Shown one piece after another: positions 17,362 to 25,631 of a stretch of 64,000 nucleotides of DNA (position 1 is its first letter; the number at the start of each line of letters is the position of its first letter). The stretch is from the NCBI GenBank assembly GCA_001298545.1, contig LJCX01000025.1, forward strand, positions 372,001 through 436,000, in the 5' to 3' direction. The translations under genes and the position numbers were made by a program. The notes under the pieces were generated by a model. That model did not search any database. It was given only the letters and a program-made list of their open reading frames with translations, and had not been told where the DNA came from. This DNA is from Actinobacteria bacterium OV320 (GTDB lineage Bacteria; Actinomycetota; Actinomycetes; Streptomycetales; Streptomycetaceae).

Positions 17362-19632
17362 ATGAAGTTCACCGACGGTTACTGGCTGCTGCGCGAGGGC
17401 GTCACGGCCGCCCACCCGGCCGAGGTCCTCGACGTCGTCGAGTCGGACGGCGTCCTGGAGATCCACGCGCCGACCCGGCCCATCCGCAGCCGCGGCGACC
17501 TGATGACGGGACCGGTCATGACGATCACCGCCCACACCCCGATGCCCGACGTCGTCGGCCTCACCCTCACCCACTTCACGGGCGAGCGGCCCCGCGGGCC
17601 GGCCTTCGCCCTCACCGAGGCGGAGCCCGCCCCCCTCCTCTCCTACGACGACGCGTACGCGACCCTGACCTCCGGCGCGCTCTCCGTGAAGGTCGCCCGT
17701 TCCGGCCCCTGGCACGTGGAGTTCCTCGCCCACGGCCGCACCCTCACCTCCAGCGGCCCCAAGGGCATGGGCATCATGCGGGACGCGGCCACCGGCGGCC
17801 ACTACCTGCGCGAACAGCTCAACCTGGGAGTGGGGACCTCCGTCTACGGCCTCGGCGAACGCTTCGGCCCGCTGGTCAAGAACGGCCAGGTCGTCGACAT
17901 CTGGAACGCCGACGGCGGCACCGCGACCGAACAGGCCTACAAGAACGTGCCGTTCTACCTCACGGACGCGGGCTACGGCGTCTTCGTCGACCACCCGGGC
18001 AAGGTGTCCTTCGAGGTCGGCTCGGAGGCCGTGTCCCGGGTCCAGTTCAGCGCCGAGACCCAGGAGTTGACGTACTACGTCATCCACGGCCCCACCCCGA
18101 AGGACATCCTCCGCAAGTACACCGCCCTCACCGGCCGCCCCGCACTCCCGCCCGCCTGGTCGTTCGGCCTGTGGCTGTCGACGTCGTTCACCACCTCCTA
18201 CGACGAGGAGACGGTGACCTCCTTCATCGAGGGCATGCGCGAGCGCGAACTCCCGCTCTCCGTGTTCCACTTCGACTGCTTCTGGATGCGCGAGTTCAAC
18301 TGGTGCGACTTCGCCTGGGACCCACGGGTGTTCCCCGACCCGGAGGGCATGCTGACCCGACTGAAGGCGAAGGGCCTGCGCGTCAGCGTGTGGATCAACC
18401 CGTACATCGCCCAGCGGTCGCCGCTCTTCGCCGAGGGCAGGGCGCTCGGCCATCTGCTGAGGCGGCCGGACGGGAGCGTCTGGCAGTGGGACCTGTGGCA
18501 GCCCGGCATGGCCCTCGTGGACTTCACCAGCCCCGCCGCCCGCGACTGGTACGCGGCCAAGCTGGAGGCGCTGCTCGCGCAGGGCGTCGACTGCTTCAAG
18601 ACCGACTTCGGCGAGCGCGTCCCGGTCGACGTGACCTGGTCCGACGGCTCGGACCCGGAGCGGATGCACAACCACTACACGTACCTCTACAACCGCACCG
18701 TCTTCGACGTGCTGCGCAAGCACCGGGGCGAGGGGGAGGCGGTCGTCTTCGCGCGGTCGGCGACGACCGGCAGCCAGCAGTTCCCGGTGCACTGGGGCGG
18801 TGACTGCGAGGCGACCTACGAGTCGATGGCGGAGTCGCTGCGCGGCGGGCTGTCCCTGGGCCTGTCCGGATTCGGCTTCTGGAGCCACGACATCGGCGGC
18901 TTCGAGGGCACACCGACACCGGCGCTGTTCAAACGCTGGCTGGCCTTCGGCCTGCTGTCCTCGCACAGCAGACTGCACGGCAGCTCCTCGTACCGGGTGC
19001 CCTGGCTGTTCGACGAGGAGTCGGTGGACGTGGCCCGGCACTTCACCCGGCTGAAGCTGCGGCTCATGCCCTACCTGTACGAGGCCGCCCGCGTCGCCCA
19101 CGAGGAGGGCACGCCGATGATGCGGGCGATGGTGCTGGAGTTCCCGGCGGATCCCGGCTGCGCACACCTGGAACGGCAGTACATGCTCGGCCCGGACCTG
19201 CTGGTCGCGCCGGTGTTCAGCGACGCGGGGGACGTGACGTACTACGTCCCCGAGGGCACCTGGACCCACTACCTCACCGGGCGGACGGTGACCGGGCCGC
19301 GCTGGGTGCGCGAACGCCACGGGTTCCTCGGCCTGCCGCTGCTGGTGCGGCCGGGCGCGGTCCTCCCGGTGGGCGCCCACGCCGACCGGCCGGACTACCC
19401 GTACGCCGACGGGGTCACCCTGCGCACCTACGGCCTGGAGCGCGGCGCCCAGGTGACGGTACGGGTCGGGGACGTGACCTTCACCGTCGTACGGGAGGGG
19501 GACACCCTGCGGGCGTCCGCGAGCGACCCCTCGGCGCCGTGGGTGCTGGCGGCCGGGGACCGGGTCGCGCGGGCGGCGGCGGGCACCGGCTTCCTGACCC
19601 TGGAGACCGCCGACGACCGGGAGCGGGCCTGA
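17362..19632 (+). CDS. GH31 alpha-xylosidase, YicI-like
   Basis: A 756-residue family 31 glycoside hydrolase without signal peptide, so cytoplasmic. It matches the length and order of E. coli YicI: an N-terminal beta-sandwich, then the barrel with FHFDCFWMREFNWCDFAWD, the nucleophile Asp415 in FKTDFGERVP, and the acid/base Asp481 in HWGGDCEATYESM, one residue off the YicI numbering (416 and 482). These flanks are typical of alpha-xylosidases rather than alpha-glucosidases. It should release alpha-linked xylose from imported oligosaccharides such as xyloglucan fragments or isoprimeverose. Its stop overlaps the LacI gene start (TGATG). Confidence 0.9.
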   Translation: MKFTDGYWLLREGVTAAHPAEVLDVVESDGVLEIHAPTRPIRSRGDLMTGPVMTITAHTPMPDVVGLTLTHFTGERPRGPAFALTEAEPAPLLSYDDAYATLTSGALSVKVARSGPWHVEFLAHGRTLTSSGPKGMGIMRDAATGGHYLREQLNLGVGTSVYGLGERFGPLVKNGQVVDIWNADGGTATEQAYKNVPFYLTDAGYGVFVDHPGKVSFEVGSEAVSRVQFSAETQELTYYVIHGPTPKDILRKYTALTGRPALPPAWSFGLWLSTSFTTSYDEETVTSFIEGMRERELPLSVFHFDCFWMREFNWCDFAWDPRVFPDPEGMLTRLKAKGLRVSVWINPYIAQRSPLFAEGRALGHLLRRPDGSVWQWDLWQPGMALVDFTSPAARDWYAAKLEALLAQGVDCFKTDFGERVPVDVTWSDGSDPERMHNHYTYLYNRTVFDVLRKHRGEGEAVVFARSATTGSQQFPVHWGGDCEATYESMAESLRGGLSLGLSGFGFWSHDIGGFEGTPTPALFKRWLAFGLLSSHSRLHGSSSYRVPWLFDEESVDVARHFTRLKLRLMPYLYEAARVAHEEGTPMMRAMVLEFPADPGCAHLERQYMLGPDLLVAPVFSDAGDVTYYVPEGTWTHYLTGRTVTGPRWVRERHGFLGLPLLVRPGAVLPVGAHADRPDYPYADGVTLRTYGLERGAQVTVRVGDVTFTVVREGDTLRASASDPSAPWVLAAGDRVARAAAGTGFLTLETADDRERA

Positions 19633-20648
19633 TGGTGAAGATCACCGACGTGGCGCGGCACGCCGGGGTCTCCCCCAGCACGGTGTCGTACGCGCTGAGC
19701 GGCAAGCGCCCGATCTCCGAGGAGACCCGGCGGCGGGTCGAGGAGGCCGCCCGCACACTGGGCTACCGCCCGCACGCCGGCGCCCGGGCGCTGGCCAGCA
19801 GCCGCTCCAACGTGCTGGCGCTCGTGGTGCCGCTGCGGGCCGGCATCCATGTCCCGGTCGTCATGCAGTTCGCGGTGTCCGTGGTGACGGCGGCCCGGCG
19901 GCACGACCACGACGTGCTGCTGCTGACCCAGGAGGAGGGCGAGGAGGGGCTGCGCAGGGTCGCGGACACGGCCCTGGTCGACGCGCTGATCCTGATGGAC
20001 GTCCAACTCCACGATCCCCGGCTGCCGTTGCTTCGCTCCTTGGACCGGCCGTCCGTGATGATCGGTTTCCCGCTCGAGGCCGACGGGCTGACCTGCATCG
20101 ACCTCGACTTCCGGGCGGCGGGCGAGCGGTGCGTGGAACATCTGGCGCAGCTCGGGCACCGGGTGGTCGCTCTGGTCGGGTCGCCGCCGGAGGTGTACGT
20201 GCGCGGGACGGCCTTCGCGCAGCGCGTGGTCCAGGGGTTCACCGCGGCCGCCGACCGGGCGGGGCTCGCCTCCGCCGTCCACCCCTGTGAGGCGCCCCCG
20301 GCCGCGGCCCGCCGGGTGGCGGAGCGGCTGCTGCGCGAGCAGCCCGCGCTGACGGGGGTGGTGGTCCACAACGAGGCGGTCCTGGAGCCGCTCATCGACG
20401 CGTTCGAGCAGCTGGGGCTGCGGGTCCCCGGCGACCTGTCGGTCACGGCGATCTGCCCGGACGAGCTGGCCGCGGGGCTCCGGGTGCCGGTCACCTCCGT
20501 CGCGCTGCCGTCGGCGGAGGTGGGTGAACGTGCGGTGGAGCTGCTGATGCGCAAGCTCGACGGCGACGCCGTACCCGGGGCGACCCTGCTGCCGCCCGCG
20601 CTGACCCGGCGGGCGAGTACGGCGCCGCGGACGGTCAGTCCACGCTGA
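19632..20648 (+). CDS. LacI-family transcriptional regulator of the xyloside cluster
   Basis: A 338-residue regulator. The N-terminal helix-turn-helix and hinge read KITDVARHAGVSPSTVSYAL and end in RALASSRSN; the rest is a periplasmic-binding-protein-like sensor domain. The ATG at 19632 overlaps the alpha-xylosidase stop, so it is made from the same transcript it probably controls. The likely operators are the two palindromes at 14140-14179. An inducing sugar would be xylose or an alpha-xyloside (inference). Its last 14 bases overlap the 3' end of the convergent gene. Confidence 0.88.
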   Translation: MVKITDVARHAGVSPSTVSYALSGKRPISEETRRRVEEAARTLGYRPHAGARALASSRSNVLALVVPLRAGIHVPVVMQFAVSVVTAARRHDHDVLLLTQEEGEEGLRRVADTALVDALILMDVQLHDPRLPLLRSLDRPSVMIGFPLEADGLTCIDLDFRAAGERCVEHLAQLGHRVVALVGSPPEVYVRGTAFAQRVVQGFTAAADRAGLASAVHPCEAPPAAARRVAERLLREQPALTGVVVHNEAVLEPLIDAFEQLGLRVPGDLSVTAICPDELAAGLRVPVTSVALPSAEVGERAVELLMRKLDGDAVPGATLLPPALTRRASTAPRTVSPR

Positions 20649-20997
20649 CCGGGTTGCCGAGGCGGGTCCCCAGGAGCGCGCAGGACACACCCTGGACGCC
20701 TTCGTAGCCCACGGTCCGACCGGGGGCGAGTTCCCGGGCGAGGCGCTCGGCCAGCGTCTCGCCCTCTTCGTGCAGGCGCAGGAACGCGGCGTCCCAGCGG
20801 AAGTCGTCGCGGTCGGCCAGCCAGGTGTTCATGGCGGCGTCGATGCCGGTCGCCCAGGCGGACAGGTCGGCGACCAGGGCGGCGGACAGGCCGAGGGCGG
20901 CCCGAGGGTCGTCCGGGGCGAAATCGTCGTAGAGGCCCCTGCGGAGGGGGCGCGCACGGTATTCGCCCAGGAGCGTGATGTGCGGCGGGTCTTCCAC
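20635..20997 (-). CDS. Conserved hypothetical protein, 120 residues
   Basis: A small acidic, soluble protein that I do not recognise as a named family. It contains YRARPLRRGLYDDFAPDDPR, RDDFRWDAAFLRLHEEGETL and a C-terminal glycine-rich end, and has no membrane segment or signal peptide. The GTG start at 20997 is preceded by GAGGGAGG at good spacing, which supports it as a real gene. It converges on the LacI gene with a 14-bp overlap of 3' ends and lies next to tmRNA. Confidence 0.7.
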   Translation of the reverse strand: MEDPPHITLLGEYRARPLRRGLYDDFAPDDPRAALGLSAALVADLSAWATGIDAAMNTWLADRDDFRWDAAFLRLHEEGETLAERLARELAPGRTVGYEGVQGVSCALLGTRLGNPVSVD

Positions 20998-21038
20998 GGG
21001 CCTCCCTCTTCACGACCTTGTACGGCCTGCACGACAAG

Positions 21039-21066
21039 AACCCCGCCGCTCGGGAGCGACGGGGTT
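21039..21066 (-). terminator. Intrinsic terminator of tmRNA
   Basis: Arms AACCCCGCCGCT (21039-21050) and AGCGACGGGGTT (21055-21066) around CGGG, one mismatch, 20 bases beyond the tmRNA 3' end. On the transcribed strand the hairpin is followed by a short U-containing tail (CTTGTCG). Confidence 0.8.
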
Positions 21067-21085
21067 CCTGTTCACATGGGATGAG

Positions 21086-21469
21086 TGGAGATGGCGGGAA
21101 TCGAACCCGCGTCCAACGGTGCAGAATCAGGGCTTCTCCGTGTGCAGTTCGCTGTGATTTTCTCGGCCCCGGCGATCACGCGAACAAGTCGCCGACGGGC
21201 CCAGTCACTGTTTGATTTCCCATCCGACCCCGTGACCGGGCCAGACGGTTTAGTTCCCTAGATTATGCCAGGATCCGGGCCGGGAACACTCCCGGGCTGA
21301 CACCCTTTAGGGTCCTACATCACTGCTTATTAGGCAGCGAGGGCGTAGGACTGGGAATCGCTCTTGGTATTGGCGATTATTTTTTGCGACATATGGTTTA
21401 CGAGATCATTGCCGCTTCCTCGACACGCTTCCCCTGCTTCAACAGTCGCTGTCGAAACCGATCATCCCC
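21086..21469 (-). ncRNA. ssrA: Transfer-messenger RNA (tmRNA)
   Basis: The RNA starts GGGGAUGAUCGGUUUCGACA, ends with a tRNA-like T-arm (GGACGCGGGUUCGAUUCCCG) and an acceptor strand CAUCUCCA; CCA is added afterwards, not encoded. The resume codon begins the tag ANTKSDSQSYALAA, followed by UAA UAA. Length about 384 nt, normal for actinobacteria. Together with SmpB, encoded just upstream on the same strand, it releases stalled ribosomes and tags the unfinished protein for proteolysis. The exact 5' end is set by pairing with the acceptor strand. Confidence 0.97.
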
Positions 21470-21485
21470 ATGTTGATTTTTCAAT

Positions 21486-21515
21486 CCCTCCGGAGAGGGC
21501 CCCTCCGGAGAGGGT
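21486..21515. repeat. 15-bp tandem duplication between smpB and ssrA
   Basis: Two copies of CCCTCCGGAGAGGG plus one variable base, at 21486 and 21501. Each contains the palindrome CTCCGGAG. It lies 75 bases beyond smpB and 17 bases before the tmRNA 5' end, so it may both end smpB transcription and sit in the tmRNA promoter region. Confidence 0.7.
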
Positions 21516-21590
21516 TCGTGCCTGCTGTGAGGCACAGGTGCCATCGTACGTGACCAACGCACGACGGTGCCACCGTATTCCCGGCGGCTG

Positions 21591-22139
21591 TCACGCGTGC
21601 CGCTGCTTGCGCTTCGCCGCCGCGATCACCCGGTCCGTCTCCCGGCGGTCCTGCTGCTCGCGCAGGGTCTGCCGCTTGTCGTACTCCTTCTTGCCGCGCG
21701 CCAGCGCGATCTCGGCCTTCGCCCGGCCGTCCTTGAAGTAGACGGCGAGGGCCACGATCGTGTGGCCCGTCTCCTCGGACTTCACCGCCAGCTTGTCGAT
21801 CTCCTCGCGGTGCAGGAGCAGCTTGCGCTTGCGGCGCGCGGAGTGGTTGGTCCAGCTGCCCTGGAAGTACTCGGGGATGTGCGCGGCGTGCAGCCACGCC
21901 TCGTTCCCCTCGATCTGGACGAAGGCGTCGGTCAGCGAGGCGCGCCCCTCGCGCAGCGACTTCACCTCGGTGCCGGTGAGGACGAGACCGGCCTCGTAGA
22001 CGTCGATGATCGCGTAGTCGTGCCGGGCCTTCTTGTTCTGCGCGACGATCTTGCGCTTGCCGTCCTTGACCTTGCCGGACGCGGCCGCCCCACCCTGCTT
22101 CGGCTGGGACTCCTTCGGTACGTACATTCCCTTGCTCAT
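21591..22139 (-). CDS. smpB: SsrA-binding protein SmpB
   Basis: A 182-residue RNA-binding protein. The conserved core (IVAQNKKARHDYAIIDVYEA, GTEVKSLREGRASLTDAFVQ, HIPEYFQGSW, LLLHREEIDKL) is complete and it ends with the basic tail KRKQRHA that enters the ribosome. The N-terminus is about 25 residues longer than in many bacteria; the start is uncertain, ATG at 22139 or ATG at 22127, both with poor ribosome sites. It binds the tRNA-like part of tmRNA and directs it to stalled ribosomes. It lies directly upstream of ssrA. Confidence 0.95.
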   Translation of the reverse strand: MSKGMYVPKESQPKQGGAAASGKVKDGKRKIVAQNKKARHDYAIIDVYEAGLVLTGTEVKSLREGRASLTDAFVQIEGNEAWLHAAHIPEYFQGSWTNHSARRKRKLLLHREEIDKLAVKSEETGHTIVALAVYFKDGRAKAEIALARGKKEYDKRQTLREQQDRRETDRVIAAAKRKQRHA

Positions 22140-22199
22140 AGTGCAGCCAGTTTCGCACCCGGAGGCCCACTGAGGGAAAGCCGATTACGCGGCGGTCGC

Positions 22200-23378
22200 T
22201 CAGGGCGCGTCCCCGAGACCGCTCAGCACGGTCTCGGCCCGCTCCAGTGCCCCGTCGTCCGCCTCCAGGTCGGGGGTGATGCCCCGGCCGTCGACACCGT
22301 GACCGGAGGGAGTGCGGTAGTGCCCGACGGTCAGCTCGGCGACGGAGCCGTCGGGCAGCCGGCTCGGCATCTGGACCGAGCCCTTGCCGAAGGTACGGGA
22401 GCCCACGACGACCGCGCGGCCACGGTCCTGGAGGGCGCCGGTGAGCAGCTCGGCGGCGCTCATCGTGCCGCCGTCGACGAGTGCGACCAGGGGGCTCGTG
22501 GTGTCGCCGCCGCCCTCGGCGTGCAGGGCGCGCTGGTCACCGTCGACGTCGTAGGTGGCGACCAGGCCGCCGTCGAGGAAGGCGGAGGCGGCGGAGACGG
22601 CCTCGGTGACCAGCCCGCCGGAGTTGCCGCGCAGATCGAGGACGATCCCGGCCCCTGCCGGGGTCCGGCGGACGGCGCTGCGCACGCTGTCCCCGACGCC
22701 CTTGGTGAACGCGGCGACGGTGATGACGGTGGTGTCGTCGGAAAGCCGGTGGACGGTGACGGAGTCCGTGGACAGGAGCGCCCGGCGCAGGCTCTCGGTC
22801 CACGCGCGCGTGCCGCGCTCCAGGCCGAGACGGACGGAGCTGCCGACGGTCGCGCCCGTGGCGTCACCGCGCAGTAAGGAGACGACGTCGGTGACCGGGA
22901 GGCCTTCGACGGACCGTCCGTCCACGCTGCGCAGCCGGTCGCCCGCGCGGATCCCGGCGGCGGCCGCGGGCGATCCCGACTGCACCTTGGTCACCTCGAT
23001 CCGGCCGTCCCCGTCGCCTCGCGCCTCCAGGCCGACGCCGGTGTACCGGCCGTCGAGGGACGCCTCGAACTCCTCGTACTCGCCCTCGGAGTAGACGGCC
23101 GCCCAGCGGTCCCCGCTGCGGCTGACGGCGCGCTCGGCGGCCTCCATCGGGGACTTGCCGTCCGCGGCGGCCTCCTCGGCGGCCCGCGTCACGTCCTCGG
23201 AGTGGCCGGCGGGGGCCGCGGAGGGGGCGGCGCCCGAGGCGCCCCGCCCGCCCTGCGCGGGGTCGCCCGGCAGTGATCCGGTGGCGGCGCCGGCGACGAG
23301 CACGCTCGCGAACACCAATGTCAGGGCGGCCCCGCGGCCGAAACGGCGGGGCTGACAGAACAGGTCACGGCCTGACAT
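22200..23378 (-). CDS. S41 carboxy-terminal processing protease
   Basis: A 392-residue exported protease. A signal or membrane-anchor segment spans about residues 16-34, followed by an Ala/Gly/Ser-rich linker. A PDZ domain follows at about 112-185 (SGSPAAAAGIRAGDRLRSVD). The catalytic domain has Ser307 in GGTMSAAELLTG and Lys332 in TFGKGSVQMP, the Ser-Lys dyad of the Tsp/CtpA family. It should cut exported proteins outside the membrane. The place between ftsX and smpB is conserved in Streptomyces. The ribosome site is weak, so the first residues are uncertain. Confidence 0.88.
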   Translation of the reverse strand: MSGRDLFCQPRRFGRGAALTLVFASVLVAGAATGSLPGDPAQGGRGASGAAPSAAPAGHSEDVTRAAEEAAADGKSPMEAAERAVSRSGDRWAAVYSEGEYEEFEASLDGRYTGVGLEARGDGDGRIEVTKVQSGSPAAAAGIRAGDRLRSVDGRSVEGLPVTDVVSLLRGDATGATVGSSVRLGLERGTRAWTESLRRALLSTDSVTVHRLSDDTTVITVAAFTKGVGDSVRSAVRRTPAGAGIVLDLRGNSGGLVTEAVSAASAFLDGGLVATYDVDGDQRALHAEGGGDTTSPLVALVDGGTMSAAELLTGALQDRGRAVVVGSRTFGKGSVQMPSRLPDGSVAELTVGHYRTPSGHGVDGRGITPDLEADDGALERAETVLSGLGDAP

Positions 23379-23403
23379 GGCGGTGAGTCTAGGGGAACAC
23401 GAA

Positions 23404-23433
23404 GGGCCGTACGGTCGGTTGACCGTACGGCCC
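23404..23433 (-). terminator. Hairpin between ftsX and the S41 protease gene
   Basis: Perfect 13-bp arms GGGCCGTACGGTC and GACCGTACGGCCC with loop GGTT, 12 bases after the ftsX stop. A typical Streptomyces hairpin terminator without a U-run. Confidence 0.8.
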
Positions 23434-23445
23434 GCGGGGCGTGCG

Positions 23446-24363
23446 TCACACCTTCAGGTACTTGCGCAGCGCGAAGAACGCGGCCAACGCGGGCATCAGC
23501 AGGCTCGTGGCGAGGATGAGCGGAAGCTTCGTCAACACGGCGTCCCAGCCGATGAAGTTGATCAGGTTCAGCTTCTCGGACAGGGCCAGGCCGTTGTCGA
23601 TGATGAAGTACCGGGCGATCACCAGGAATCCGCAGGCGACCGTGCCGCCGATCAGCCCGGCGACGGCGGCCTCGGCGATGAACGGCGCCTGGATGTAGAA
23701 GCCGGAGGCGCCGACGAGCCGCATGATCCCCGTCTCACGCCGTCGGCTGAAGGCCGAGACGCGCACGGTGTTGACGATCAGCATCAGCGCCACGACGAGC
23801 ATCAGCGCCATGACCGCCCGCGCCGCCCAGTTCATGCCGTTGAGCAGCCCGAAGAGGTTGTCCAGGATGCCCTTCTGGTCCTGCACGGACTGCACGCCGT
23901 CGCGCCCGTCGAAGGCGGTCGCGATGACCTGGTACTTCTCCGGGTCCTTCAGCTTGATGCGGTACGACTCCTGCATCTGGTCCGGCGTGAGGGAGCTGGC
24001 CAGCGGGGAGTCGCCGAACTGCTCCTTGTAGTGCTTGTACGCGTCGTCCTGCGACTCGTACGTCACCTTCTCGACGACCCCCATCTTGTCGAGGTCGGAC
24101 TTGATCTGCTTCTTCTGGTCCGCGGTGACCGCGCCCTTGGCGCAGTTCGGGTCGGACTCGGCGTCGCTCTTGTTGCAGAGGAACACCGAGACGTTGACCT
24201 TGTCGTACCAGTAGCCCTTCATCGTGCTGACCTGGTCGCTCATCAGGAGCGACCCGCCGAAGAGCGCCAGGGACAGGGCGACGGAGACGACGACGGCGAA
24301 GGTCATCGTCAGGTTGCGGCGGAGACCGACACCGATCTCCGACAGTACGAACTGGGCGCGCAT
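23446..24363 (-). CDS. ftsX: Cell-division ABC transporter membrane subunit FtsX
   Basis: A 305-residue membrane protein with the FtsX pattern: one helix near the N-terminus (LTMTFAVVVSVALSLALFGG), a ~130-residue extracytoplasmic domain, then three helices at the C-terminus with SAFSRRRETGIMRLVGAS between the first two. The outer domain has two cysteines (FLCNKSDAESDPNC) that could form a disulfide. With FtsE it controls wall hydrolases at sites of division or sporulation. It lies 60 bases downstream of ftsE and ends at a strong hairpin. Confidence 0.95.
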   Translation of the reverse strand: MRAQFVLSEIGVGLRRNLTMTFAVVVSVALSLALFGGSLLMSDQVSTMKGYWYDKVNVSVFLCNKSDAESDPNCAKGAVTADQKKQIKSDLDKMGVVEKVTYESQDDAYKHYKEQFGDSPLASSLTPDQMQESYRIKLKDPEKYQVIATAFDGRDGVQSVQDQKGILDNLFGLLNGMNWAARAVMALMLVVALMLIVNTVRVSAFSRRRETGIMRLVGASGFYIQAPFIAEAAVAGLIGGTVACGFLVIARYFIIDNGLALSEKLNLINFIGWDAVLTKLPLILATSLLMPALAAFFALRKYLKV

Positions 24364-24423
24364 GGCGAGTTGTTCAGGCCTTTCCGGGGACGTCCGCGAG
24401 AACGGGGGCGATGGCGGGGGCGG

Positions 24424-25113
24424 TCAGTGCTGGTAGCCGTAGACGCCGCGCGCCTGGTCGCGGACGAGGCGGCCCTGCTCCAGCTCGATGACGCGCTTGC
24501 GCATCTGGTCCACGATGTTCTGGTCGTGCGTGGCCATCAGCACGGTCGTGCCCGTCCGGTTGATCCGGTCGAGCAGCTTCATGATGCCGACGGAGGTCTG
24601 CGGGTCGAGGTTGCCGGTGGGCTCGTCCGCGATCAGCAGCTTGGGCCGGTTCACGAAGGCGCGCGCGATGGCGACGCGCTGCTGTTCACCGCCGGACAGC
24701 TCACCGGGCATCCGGTCCTCCTTGCCGCCGAGCCCGACGAGGTCGAGCACCTGCGGCACGGACTTGCGGATCTCGCCCTTCGACTTGCCGATGACCTCCT
24801 GCGCGAAGGCGACGTTCTCCGCCACCGTCTTGTTCGGCAGCAGCCGGAAGTCCTGGAAGACCGTCCCCAGCTGGCGGCGCATCTGCGGCACCTTCCAGTT
24901 GGAGAGGCGCGCGAGATCCTTGCCCAGGACGTGCACCTGACCGTGGCTGGTCCGCTCCTCGCGGAGGACCAGCCGCAGGAAGGTGGACTTGCCGGAGCCG
25001 GAGGATCCCACGAGGAACACGAACTCGCCCTTCTCCACCTCGAGGGAGACATCCCTGAGTGCGGGGCGGGTCTGCTTGGGGTAGACCTTGGAGACGTTGT
25101 CGAATCGGATCAC
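24424..25113 (-). CDS. ftsE: Cell-division ABC transporter ATPase FtsE
   Basis: A 229-residue ABC ATPase with Walker A GSSGSGKST, signature LSGGEQQRVAIARAF, Walker B LLIADEPTGNLD and the switch histidine in LMATHDQ. The opening MIRFDNVSKVYPKQTRPALR is typical of actinobacterial FtsE. It binds FtsX and powers the control of peptidoglycan hydrolases. The 60-base gap to ftsX suggests an ordinary two-gene operon rather than overlapping frames. Confidence 0.96.
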   Translation of the reverse strand: MIRFDNVSKVYPKQTRPALRDVSLEVEKGEFVFLVGSSGSGKSTFLRLVLREERTSHGQVHVLGKDLARLSNWKVPQMRRQLGTVFQDFRLLPNKTVAENVAFAQEVIGKSKGEIRKSVPQVLDLVGLGGKEDRMPGELSGGEQQRVAIARAFVNRPKLLIADEPTGNLDPQTSVGIMKLLDRINRTGTTVLMATHDQNIVDQMRKRVIELEQGRLVRDQARGVYGYQH

Positions 25114-25349
25114 GGGTGCACCACGGGTCGCCGGGGGTAGATGAGCGTGACCATACGCGAACCGGGGAGGGCGGCGCAGGCGTCGCGAGGGGTTGAGTGG
25201 GGCTTGTGCGTTTTTGTACGGTACTTTGTACGCCCCCCGCTCTCCGGGTGGGCCGCGCGGCCCCCGGAGGAACCTGGCACAGTGGAGGGGGAACGTTCCC
25301 GTTCCCCGAAGCGTTGTGTACGTGGAACCGGTGCAAGGAGGGCGAGCGC

Positions 25350-25544
25350 ATGACGTACGACCGGCTGGTGTGCGCTAACTGCGCCGCGCCCGTGAGCGAG
25401 GGCCGGTGCCCGGTGTGCCGCGCGAACCGCGAGCGGCTGCAGCAACAGGACAACTTCTTCGCGGGGCTGAACCCGATGGCGCTGATCGCGCTGCTCGCGG
25501 TACTGGTCGCAGCGCTGGCGCTGCTGGCCCACCAGACCGCGTGA
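25350..25544 (+). CDS. Small zinc-ribbon membrane protein
   Basis: A 64-residue protein. The N-terminal half has a zinc ribbon with Cys8, Cys11, Cys20 and Cys23 (CANC, CPVC); the C-terminal half is one membrane helix (PMALIALLAVLVAALALLA). AAGGAGG lies 8 bases before the ATG at 25350, which sets the start. It is transcribed away from ftsE and ends at a strong hairpin. Function unknown; a ribbon plus helix suggests a small membrane adaptor. Confidence 0.85.
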   Translation: MTYDRLVCANCAAPVSEGRCPVCRANRERLQQQDNFFAGLNPMALIALLAVLVAALALLAHQTA

Positions 25545-25561
25545 CCCCCGGACACGCACGG

Positions 25562-25596
25562 AAAGGGGCCCGGAGCTGATCGCTCCGGGCCCCTTT
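25562..25596. terminator. Bidirectional terminator
   Basis: Perfect 15-bp arms AAAGGGGCCCGGAGC and GCTCCGGGCCCCTTT around TGATC. The A-run on one side and the T-run on the other let it work for both the zinc-ribbon gene (ends 25544) and the convergent repeat-protein gene (ends 25632). Confidence 0.92.
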
Positions 25597-25631
25597 GCGT
25601 GTACGTCACGTACGGACGCGACTACCTGACG

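Noticed and set aside
16393..19380. A 995-codon minus-strand frame opposite the permease and alpha-xylosidase genes
   Set aside because: The plus strand carries conserved catalytic motifs with coupled starts; the antisense frame has none.
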